Assembly: GCF_032854445.1 (NCBI RefSeq)
Contig: NC_088298.1
Span: 1,291,474 to 1,355,473 of the forward strand
Source: Liolophura sinensis
Taxonomy: Eukaryota > Mollusca > Polyplacophora > Chitonida > Chitonidae
DNA length: 64,000 nt
Direction: 5' to 3'
In this document: positions 48,101 through 60,419 of the stretch, piece after piece
Layout: each line of letters starts with the position of its first letter
Position numbering within the stretch: position 1 is the first letter of the stretch
Translations under genes and position numbers: made by a program
Notes under the pieces: model-generated
Seen by the model: only the letters and a program-made list of their open reading frames with translations
Databases searched by the model: none
Told to the model about the DNA's origin: nothing

Positions 48101-51100
48101 ATTTAGACATAACAACACTATGAATACAGACGAGCTATGTGATGTAATTTGCCAGGAACCATGACTTACCTAATACCTTTTCTTTCTGTGGCTAACAACA
48201 TGCTCAAATTCCCAAACTTTCCAGTCCAGTTATCTGATTCACCATCGTACCATCTATAGTAACTCAACTACACGCAGGCTGCTCCAATAACTTTCACAAA
48301 TCTGCAGTCTGATTGTATAGGCTTACGGTATATGTTCATTTGGGGGCCTTGTCATACCAAGACAAATTCTCTACAGGAGCATAAAACTAACTATGGTTCC
48401 CTTATCTACAGGTTTAATCTCTAGGCAACAACACATAAAATATGACACGGATAATCCACAGGTTTAATCTCCAGGCAACAACACATAAAATATGACACAG
48501 ATAATCCACAGGTTTAATCTCCAGGCAACAACACATAAAATATGACACAGATAATCCACAGGTTTAATCTCCAGGCAACAACACATAAAATATGACACGG
48601 ATAATTCACAGGTTTAATCTCCAGACAACATCACATAAAATATGACACGGATAATTCAGGAATCCATCATGCTAATCCCAAACATCTAGTTTCTTACTCC
48701 ATTTCTTCCTGGTGTTTTTTCTCCAGTTCTTCAGCTTTATCCTTCAGGGCTTGGTTTGCCTACAAACCACATAAAAATATCAGAGTATTGCAATTTATTA
48801 TAAAAAGACCTTTATATAAACTTATCCAAAGGGAAACTAGAAGGGACCCTGTTTAAAGCAAAAACTTGTCTCCAGCTCCTTCCTAAATACCGCTTCAACC
48901 CTACCAACTTCAACCCTAGCAATGTGGCCCGAAGCTGGACAAATTTTTGTTACTACATGCATTCTGCAGGACTAAAGGGAGATAATCAGGCGGAGATAAC
49001 TCAGTCAAATCCTTTTTTAATCCTAAAAAAAAAAGAGAAAGGTTTAAAAGCCAAGCAAGCAGTGCCTTTTCATTCTGTGGGTTTAATATTACAAATGATA
49101 AATTTATTTAATAAAATATATACTAAAATATTACAGTAAACACAAATTATTCAGTTTCCATTTGTTATATTTGCAGTGAGATTCTGTTCATACTATATTT
49201 CTTCAAATTTATCAGCACATGGAACTTTTTCTATTGTAATAAGGTTAAAATTCATTTGGTTTGTTGCTCAAGTTTCATACTTGCAAGATATAGGTATCTA
49301 AATGTAAAGTGTATACATTATCTTAGTGATCATAATTATTTGTTTATTTATTCAATCAGTGTTTTATGCTGCACTCAAGAGTATTTCACTTATATGATGG
49401 TGGCCAGCATTATGGAGGAAGGAAACCGGATAGAGGTCAAGGGAAACCCACGACCATCCAAATGATTATAATATACATACAGTGTCTAACATATGTAGGT
49501 AATATGAATGTGATATATGTAAATGTATGTAACCATGGTTACTGCAACACGTACCTTAAATCTGGTTTGTCTGTGATTCATTCTCTCTTCCTCCAGGTAC
49601 AGGGAAAGGTCATTGATTTGCTGTTGCAGTTCACCAATCAAAGCATCCCTTATAAAAGAAACCAACCAGAATGTTCATTACAAAAGAAACCAATCAAAGC
49701 ACATTTACCCCATATACACATTTTTAACTACACTATCACCTTTAAAAGCAACCATTCAAATATGACACTGTTATCTGTAAAAGGGTAAACTACATATAAA
49801 TAAGCATTTTTTTTCATTGTAGTCTTCATGTGTTGTGAAGATTTTGACTGACTGTATTAACTGTGGGACTGTACACGTATGCTTGTCTGTTCAAAATACC
49901 GGCTGAGAAAAAGAATACAGGCACAAAAATATCTTTCGTACTACATTTTTATTTCACGTCATTCTGGAGTTTAACCAGTGATACTCAAGCTTTTTAGATG
50001 TAACTCTGCCAACAGGACACCATTCTTTTTGTTCACTGATTTCATGTATTACTTTAAAATTAATCTGTGAGCTGCTCATTATTCTTATGCTAAAATTTCA
50101 ACTCTAAGTTTGTTTGGAGGGTAGGATGTCATACTGGTGAAGCAGAAGTTTCAGCACCAATGTAATACTTTATGACATTTACTTGCTCCTCAAAATGAGA
50201 CTTATTATGCAAAATGTGAGGTCATTTACAGTAAATCAATGGTAAATTCTAACCATAATTCTAACCTGAGTTTTCTAACAGCTGAGAAATTACAGTGTGT
50301 GAAAACTTACTTTTCTGGATCATAAAACCTGGGCCTGTAATGACACAAGATAAAAACAAAATGAAAACAAAAAACAAAAAAAAAAATTCCCTGTAGAGAC
50401 ATTAAGAAACATACAAGTATGTTCCTATTCTTCAACCATTTTGGAAAAAAGTACTGGGAAAGAAAACAGTAGAAAGAAGTTAGCATCACTCGACAAGACA
50501 GTCAAAACTGTTGTTATAAATGTATTCCACTGGTCTAAAAGGGGGCCTTCAGGCCTCAGTTGGTGGCCACATACTAGCTTAGGTTAATGACCCAGGAGCC
50601 TCTCACCAATGCAATTGCTTAGAGTTCAAGCCCAGCTCATGCTGGCTTCCTCTCCAGCCGTTCGCAGGAAGGTCTTCCAGCAACCTGTGGATGGCCGTGG
50701 GTTTCCCCCGGGCTCTACCCGGTTTCCTCCCACCATGATGCTGGCTGCCATCATATGTGTGAAATATTCTTGAGTACAGCGTAAAACACCAATTAAATAA
50801 ATCAAATATAAACAAATAAACAAATTCTTGAATAAAATGAAATGCTTTTAAACAAAAAAAATACAAATGTAGGCTTTATAGACTATACTTACATGTTTTC
50901 CCTTTCTTTTCTTTATTATCTTTATGTTGTCATGTTGTGTTTGACAAAATTCTAGTAAAGTGTGTTGTGTAATACAGAGTTTAGAGAGGAAATGGAAAGC
51001 TTGTGACATCATCTGCACTCATCACTATCAGGAGATCCATAAAGCACACCTCAGCATTTACACATCTGAACGGAAAGAGAAAACCACCTATCTTTGGCAA

Positions 51101-54100
51101 GTAACTGACAAACTCTCCCACATGTGATGTGAAGATATGCACACACCATACTGGTGGAAGACAAGAAGGCTGGCAGGGACTTAACTAATACATTATGTCT
51201 AAGAGATTGAAAGAAAACACTAACATGAAGTATACATCTGACAAAAACCTGTTAAAAACTGTCTACAACCATAGTTTAGTTGATTTTTTTATGGTTTATT
51301 CAACCCAGAAAAAAGTACTTGGAACTTTGAATTTTAGGGGTGCCTGATTTGACCATGGTAGATCCAGTGACATCACAAAAGGTTTTTTGCCACTTAATAT
51401 GCATACACTGATGGATTTCATCGTTTCAAATGCATATACACATAGATCTATCAATGTGCTCGCAGAATGGACCTTCAGACAGACTATTTCAAGTATGTGA
51501 CGTCGGCTGATACCGTTTGGGTCACTAAAGACAACCGTAGATAATGATGTTTTAAAACCATTTTACTTAGTTGAAAAAATTCTAAAAAAATAAATCCAAC
51601 TATTTTCATGGATAGTGTTTACAGGTCTTCTACCTGAGGTACACTTCATTTTGGTGTTTTCTGTGTCTTGAAAAGTGCTGTAATCATTCAAACAAGAAAA
51701 CAAAATATATAAATATATCACAAGAATTTCAGCTGTATGAACATACTCTAGAAAACACTTAAAACTACACAGCCTGTAAAGACAAAAAGAATAAAAGTGT
51801 AGGACAAATTACCTTTGTTTTTCCCCTTCTGTGTGGCCGTCAAAGAACTCCTCTGTCTTTATGGTCATGTTATACTTGGCTTTGTTCCTGGACAGTACAT
51901 ACGTTGGGGTGACAACACAGGGGGTCATTGGGCCCTGAAGCAGAAAAGCCAACAGACCTGGCTGTCATAATTGTCTTGTTTGTAAATACACAGTAGTTTA
52001 GAACTATTTCTATTACTAGTATATCATATCTTGACGCAATGATCATCAGTTCAAAACATTTTCACAGATAACAGATAGTTTTTTTTTTTTTATAGTTATC
52101 ACTTTATTTCACAGAATGATTTTAGTGTCTAAAGTCATACACCAGGTCATGTAACTTATAACTTATATTTGTATCTGTAATGCATTACTGTATTTCCCTT
52201 AGCATTTATTAAGTACAGGCCATGAAATCTGAAGCAAACGAAACAATCATTCGCGCGTCGGTTACACGAAATGTAATTGTGCAGACATATAAATCGGTTA
52301 CACTGATCTGTTCCCCGGAATGTTCCCACAAATGCAGCCCTTGAACTGCGTAACGCTCAAAGGTATATTAGAGTTACCCAAACAAGGCTGCTGGTCATCC
52401 TCAGCGACAGCTACCACAAAATCATGTCAGCTTTTAGAGCTACCTCTTCCCAGGTTGTTTTAATACTTGTTCGTTGACAAAAAAAACAAGCGGTAATAGA
52501 ACTGTGACCGAAAACGTCATTTGGTGGCGTGATACTACAAAGTGTTCTATTGAACTTGAATCCACTGCCATTATGCACGAAAATATGCAGGCACCAGTTT
52601 TCTGCTCTGACAAAATTTCGTTGAGGTCCACGCTCCATCAATCAGGTCAATACATTTGCGCTGTCTCATCTGTGCCGCCATGTCCAGCCTACAAACCCTC
52701 TAATAACTTCACTGAGGTGTATAAATAACTCCTGAGAAGGCTACCAAGTTAAAACAAAATTTGAAAACTTTTGGTTAAGAAATTACCAATCAGGTGCATT
52801 TGTCAGTTATGTATTTGTGCCTCTTGTGAGCTAGCGGTTGAGAAAGGTGACAATCAATTTGAACAGTTCAATCAGTTCAAACTTTCACTAGTCAACAACT
52901 TTCCTTGAACTGGTCATCGCTGACATTCCCTCGTGTCAACGGTTGTATTATTTCACCCTGTGGACGAAACCATTACATCAGACAGGGATGGTGAGGGCTT
53001 CATAAGCCAGTTGGATATTACACACACTACAAATAGCTACCTGTAAAAGTAATTATTAATCATCTAAAGAAAATAAAAGCACTCAGGAATATAACACATA
53101 TGTTGGTCTTGAAAGCCATGTGATGCTCAGTGTGCATGACAAACATATTTTACAGTGGCTCCCTAATATATGCTGACAGTGGCTCCCTGATCTCCCTGGT
53201 TCATGCTGTGCCCCCCCCCCCCCACCCCCCATGTAGCCATTGTGCTATCTGAGGATTCCCCTGGACATGTAGGAAGGCAGACTGTACTGCAATACAACCA
53301 GCTTTATACGCAAATTAAAAATCTTTGCTGAAATTACTGTAAATAAAAAGAAAAAATCTGCTAGAAAGTACTGTAAATGACATGTTCATGTAACCAGTTT
53401 GTACAAATGATTGGTCTGCTTTCTCGTCGTGGTGAAACAGAATGATCGTTAACCGTTATTCAAGGTTAAAACCCGTCACTGATTTTTGGCTACGTCAACC
53501 ACCTAAATTTCATGGCCTGTATTAAAGTGAAAATTTTTTTTTTTTTTTGCAATTTGTTGTTTCTGATCATTTCATCAACCTTGTAGGATAAGGCTGATTA
53601 AGTCTAATTAATTTCTCATCAGAAACACTTAAGTATTGGCATACAAACCATCATTTTAAGGCCTCAATATGCTTCTGAAACTGACTTATTACATGCCAAC
53701 CTTTAGGTGAAATACAGCGCCACTATCTATTTCAGGGGTTAGAATACTAAAATACCCTACTTAATTAATTGTTACATATGACGTAAGGCAGTCTCCAAAG
53801 TGTATAGCAGATAGAAAAAGGAAAGCTCAAGAGAGTCAATTTACAAAAAATGGGAAATACTTTTCCTTTTACTTCAAAATGCACATGTACTTAACTGTGG
53901 TACTTTTCACACAAGACGTACATGTGGCTACACTACCAGCAGTTCTGTGTACATGTACCTAACTGTGGTACTTTTCACACAAGATGTACATGTGGCTACA
54001 CTACAAGCAGTTCTGTGTACATGTACCTAACTGTGGTACTTTTCACACAAGATGTACATGTGGCCACACTACCAGCAGTTCTGTGTACATGTACCCAACT

Positions 54101-57100
54101 GTGGTACTTTTCACACAAGATGTACATGTGGCTACACTACAAGCAGTTCTGTGTACATGTACCTAACTGTGGTACTTTTCACACAAGATGTACATGTGGC
54201 TACACTACAAGCAGTTCTGTGTACATGTACCCAACTGTGGTACTTTTCACACAAGATGTACATGTGGCTACACTACAAGCACTTCTGTGTACATGTACCC
54301 AACTGTGGTACTTTTCACACAAGATGAACATGTGGCTAAGCTACAAGCAGTTCTATGTACATGTACCTAACTGTGGTACTTTTCACACAAGATGTACATG
54401 TGGCTACACTACAAGCAGTTCTGTGTACATGTACCTAAATGCAGTACTTTTCACACAAGATGTACATGTGGCCACACTACAAGCAGTTCTGTGTACATGT
54501 ACCTAACTGTGGTACTTTTCACACAAGATGTACATGTGGCTAAGCTACAAGCAGTTCTGTGTACATGTACCTAAATGCAGTACTTTTCACACAAGATGTA
54601 CATGTGGCTACACTACAAGCAGTAATTTTATATACATGTACTTAACTGTGGTACTTTAAACACACCTTTGTCTGTGAAAAAAAAAATTAATTGTTGTTGG
54701 TTAAATAAGATTAAACTATGAATCAAATGATAAATTTCATGCTGGTTTCCTCTCCTGCCTTAAGTGGGAAGGTCTGCCAGCAACCTGCGGATGGTCGTGG
54801 GTTTGCTCTGGGCTCTGCCCGGTTTCCTCCTACCATAATGCTGGCCGCCGTCGTATAAGTGACTTATTCTTGAGTACAGCGGAAAACACCAATCAAATGA
54901 AAAAATAAATGATAAATTTCAGGTACTTTCCCCCCTGGAGTTCACAGATCCACCCCCCCCCCCCCCCCCCCAATGACCTGCCAAATGTTTAAATAGTCTG
55001 CTGTTAATTGGTGACTGTTTGTGCCAATTTGGAAAAAAATGTTGATGTATTTAATGGGTTTGAGCGATCCAACCCTTCTGAGAGACAAGGACGACTGGAG
55101 AAATTATTTATTCCAGGCCATGGACATCCAGGCATTTCCGTTTTACTTAAACCAACGCATGTTATTCGAACAGAAACATCATTGAAAACACTGGCCACAC
55201 ATTGTGGAAGTTAATGCAAAACTTACAGCGATGCCAGTCCAAAACTAGACTTTGCTGACACTGACAATTTACATCTGCTCTGCAGTTCTGTTGTTTTACA
55301 ATCAGCTGTAGGTATCAGAATATCATCCAATGGCTGATCATTGCCCTAAACCTCTCCATGTAACCTTTCCTCTCTTCATCTGCTTTGCTGCTGCCTGATG
55401 TAAGGAAAGTGCCCTGCTGTGCACGGCCTCACATACATATCCTCTATCATAGGGCAGCTACCCAATCAAGTGTTTACATGTATATACCTCCGTGTATCTA
55501 AGTTCTGCTAAAAAGAAATCAGATCCAATGTCATTCCAACAGTTTCATCACCCTGCGCAATAAACAGAATTTCTCCAGGCAAATTACTTCTGGACATTGT
55601 ATGATGAAAAAATCAGTATAATAGAAATCTTGAAAATAATAGCAAAGATACAACAACAACAACCTGTCCTCTTCCATATCAATGAATGTGATACTGTATG
55701 TGGCTTGCTGTCAAACTGAGATATCAAGAGGGACAACTCACATCAAGGTTTTTCTGCCAGGGGGGCGGTTTATTACGTTTCAGAGGGAGGTGGTTTTCCA
55801 TTCGTTGTTTGCGGGTGGGCTCATGCTCAACCTGATACAATCGATCACACCTGCAAATTGACAGAATGGACAGGTCCATTGTTAAACAGTATGTCAATTG
55901 ATAATTCATAGATGCACCAAAACCAGCTTTGGAAACCTGTCATCTGATCAGGTTCTATGCTGCATATGACCATATACTGTTTTAAAGGCAATTAAAGGAA
56001 ACAATAAAATGAAGTAGGCCTATATATACATATTTGGCAAAAGACCAGTAAACACTGCCCAAGAAAATAGTTCGATTTATTTTTCAACTAAGTAAAATTC
56101 ATGATTTAAAACATCAGTTTCTACAGTGACCTGCAATGACCAGGAAGGTACCAGTGACCTAATACCTATATTTTTTGCTTGAAACAGTTTGTTTTGAGGT
56201 CCATTCAGGGAACATCTCTATATGATCTACATGTATGCATTTTTACTGCTGAATTCTGTGTGTGTTAAGTGGCAAAAACCTGACGTGACATCACTGGTCC
56301 GAAGAGGGTCAGAAAAGGCCATCACAGATTCAAAAGTTTCAAATATATTTTACTAGGCTGAAAAAGTTGCAAAAAAAAATGACAAACTATTTTAAATTTG
56401 TGGACAGTGTTTTATGGTCTTTTATCTTACATGTTTATACTTCACTATAGTGCTTTCTGTACTTTTAATAAAACAACAGATGTATATTGCGGCTTCTTTT
56501 TATTTTCACAAAGCAAAAAGGCATAGACAAAGGTAGTCCTGCACTGGTGATATTTCACCAGACTCTATAACACAAACCCAAGCTAATGTTTGGTACATGT
56601 ACATACTGAATTCCATGGATATCCTGTTCCTAAAACTGTTAAAACTGACAGTGACAAACACTGCAAAAAAAAGTCAAATCCATGTCCATCATGTTTCATA
56701 CCCATACCTCTGGCATGGAGAGTACGTGCTGGCGGGTTGAAAATTTCTTCCAACAGGAAATGTCTTTAAGAATGTGGTAAAATGTTTCGGTGCATGGCTG
56801 GATTACAGCTAATTTTGGTTTACCTATACAGCCACTGACATTTCTACCAGTTCTATGAGTTGGGGAATCGGCCCATACATGTGTAACCCAACATTAGGAC
56901 AGACTTGAGTTAGCTGGTCCTGGGGTCTGTGTACATTAAACAGGCTCCTCTCTGACTGGGCTAAACAACTTACTGTAAAATCAGCAGTGTATGCATTAGG
57001 CCACACCAATTAAAATTTTTGTTTTATGGACTGAATGAATCTTTTTTCAAGGTCATCAGAGTTTAAAATTAAACATAAAACTGACAAAAATCACCTAACT

Positions 57101-60100
57101 CATGGGGAATGTGGACTGCCCCAGCATTGTTGTTTAAAATGTATTTAGTTGATTGACAAAATATTGAATGGTACGTATATTTACATTTTTTTTTCTGTTT
57201 TAGTTTTTAAGTGTTTTTTTATTTTTTGGTGAAGGTGCTTGATATCAAAATGATGGAAACTGTCTAAACTGTGTGCAGGTATGAGTTTTAATGATGAAAG
57301 TTTGGAATTCATGGCAAGATGACACAAGGAGATAGGTGGCGATGAGACTGCAAATACAGGTAATGTCCCCTTTGCATAATTAGGCATGCCTCCCACCTGC
57401 TGGCATGGAAAGGCCCAGATTTTGACGGTCAATCTATGTCAAGCTTTTTATGGCTGCTTTGTCAAAGGCTGGGCCAGCTTGTTGGTCAGGGATTGTCTAA
57501 GACTGAGTTACAGCACTAAATGTTGGCATTGTTGCTTATGGAAAATTAACAGGGGGGTCTGATGCCGAAATACATGTATCAAATGGAGCAGAATTTCAGT
57601 TCAGTCACGTCGTTATTTCACATGCACTAGTACTTAAAGCAACCCGAAGTTGAGTTGAGTTGAGTTGAGTTGAGTTGGGTGTTAAGTGCATGCTGAGCTT
57701 AACACAAACATCCCAAGGGAATACTGTCTTTGTAAATGAAGCTCCTGATATCTTACTCTGTACGGTACATGTTGGGATGGGCTGTTTTGGGGCGTCTCAT
57801 TTTACTGCTGCTAACACGAGGCTTCACGGCAGATGAAGGAGTTGACCTGCAAAAACAACCAAAAAAACAAATGCTATCATTGCGATAATATGACATTCAA
57901 CAGTAAAATTTTATTGTCCCTACATCATCTGTGATTCTCCATCAGATTGGTGAAAATGTAGACAACACTTGTCAGCGCTGCAGGCCATTCAGGGTAATTT
58001 AAACCTTGTGCAGCTGAATTACTGTGCAGGCTAGCATCACTTTAATTTGTGACGCTATACCCAGCGCAGCTACATTACTGCGCAGACAGACATAACTTTA
58101 TTTTGTGACGCTGCATTCATGGCATGTAATTGTGATGTCATGCCACTATACCAGTGCTCTTTGCTGTCGACGGGGCTATCATGATTTTTCTCAGCTCAGC
58201 TTTTGGCTTACTACGTATCTGATAAATATTGTAGGAACAAAATCCCGATATAGCCTTCTCAACATGCGGATAACTTATACTATCAACTACAGTACATGGA
58301 TGTGTGCACTTAAAAGTGGTCACAAAATACTTCCCTCGAAGACTATAATTTGTAATGATCATTTGATCATGCTCCGACTTATTTATCTCTTGACCTACTG
58401 TTACATTTACTAGGTCAGAGTTCGAGAAAACTTATATTCCTTGCGCTCTCAGAACAGACAAACACCCAGGTCTATAGACCTTTCCGGACTGTCAACCTTT
58501 CTGTGATGTCACGTCACCACAATCAAGCTGACCTTCAACGAGAGTGGAATGATACATAACATCATCATGAGAAAGGTTCTGCCAGACATCTAGGGTGTGG
58601 CATCCATCAAACAAAGACTGACAGTTCACCTTTCTGAACTGTCGACCTTTCTGTGATGTCACGTCACCACAATCAAGTTGACCTTCAATGAGAGTGGAAT
58701 GATACATAACATCATCATGAGAAAGGTTCTGCCAGACATCTAGGGTGTGGCATCCATCAAACAAAGACTGACAGTCCACCTTTCCGGACTGTCGACCTTT
58801 CTGTGATGTCACGTCACCACAATCTAGTTGACCTTCAACGAGAGTGGAATGATACATAACATCATCATGAGAAAGGTTCTGCCAGACATCTAGGGTGTGG
58901 CATCCATCAAACAAAGACTGACAGTTCACCTTTCCGGACTGTCGACCTTTCTGTGATGTCACGTCACCACAATCAAGCTGACCTTCAATGAGAGTGGAAT
59001 GATACATAACATCATCATGAGAAAGGTTATGCCAGACATCTAGGGTGTGGCATCCATCAAACAAAGACTGACAGTTCACCTTTCTGGACTGTCAACCTTT
59101 CTGTGATGTCACGTCACCACAATCAAGTTCACCTTCAATGAGAGTGGAATGATACATAACATCATCATGAGAAAGGTTATGCCAGACATCTAGGGTGTGG
59201 CATCCATTGAACAAAGACTGACAGTTCAACTTTCCGAACTGTCGACCTTTCTGTGATGTCACGTTGCCACAATCAAGTTGACCTTCAACGAGAGTGGAAT
59301 GATACACAACATCATCATGAGAAAGGTTCTGCCAGACATCTAGGGTGTGGCATCCATCAAACAAAGATTGACAGTTCACCTTTCCGAACTGTCGACCTTT
59401 CTGTGATGTCACGTTGCCACAATCAAGTTGACCTTCAATGAGAGTGGAATGATACATAACATCATCATGAGAAAGGTTCTGCCAGACATCTAGGGTGTGG
59501 CATCCATCAAACAAAGACTGACAGTTCACCTTTCCGAACTGTCGACCTTTCTGTGATGTCACGTTGCCACAATCAAGTTGACCTTCAACGAGAGTGGAAT
59601 GATACACAACATCATCATGAGAAAGGTTATGCCAGACATCTAGGGTGTGGCATCCATTGAACAAAGACTGACAGTTCACCTTTCCGAACTGTCGACCTTT
59701 CTGTGATGTCACGTCACCACAATCAAGATGACCTTCAATGAGAGTGGAATGATACATAACATCATCATGAGAAAGGTTCTGCCAGACATCTAGGGTGTGG
59801 CATCCATCAAACAAAGACTGACAGTTCACCTTTCCGAACTGTCGACCTTTCTGTGATGTCACGTTGCCACAATCAAGTTGACCTTCAACGAGAGTGGAAT
59901 GATACACAACATCATCATGAGAAAGGTTCTGCCAGACATCTAGGGTGTGGCATCCATCAAACAAAGATTGACAGTTCACCTTTCCGGACTGTCAACCTTT
60001 CTGTGATGTCACGTCGCCACAATCAAGTTGACCTTCAACGAGAGTGGAATGATACATAACATCATCATGAGAAAGGTTCTGCCAGACATCTAGGGTGTGG

Positions 60101-60388
60101 CATCCATCGAACAAAGACTGACAGTTCACCTTTCCAGACTGTCGACCTTTCTGTGATGTCACGTCGCCACAATCAAGTTGACCTTCAACGAGAGTGGAAT
60201 GATACATAACATCATCATGAGAAAGGTTCTGACAGACATCTAGGGTGGGGCATCCATCAAACAAAGACTGACAGTTCACCTTTCAGGGTTGTAGCCCAAT
60301 CAAAGGCCTAGAAAGCAACTTGGGCACAGACCCATTTCATAATCACTGAATATGTTGCCACCCCCATCCACAATCAGTGGAATACAGT

Positions 60389-60419
<31 letters not shown>

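Noticed and set aside
53922-54506. 194-codon Cys-rich frame resembling a metallothionein- or toxin-like repeat
   Set aside because: It is a by-product of the 68-bp array: the peptide repeats only every three units as the frame rotates, and there is no signal peptide or gene structure.
56824-57009. Additional exon of the FLACC1-like gene between exons 2 and 3
   Set aside because: The frame ends in TAG at its only donor, and exons 2 and 3 already join in phase.
58487-60286. 150-bp repeats as a CRISPR array or a repeat-protein gene
   Set aside because: There are no unique spacers between repeats, the host is a eukaryote, and three in-frame stops and CpG-type variation argue against protein coding.
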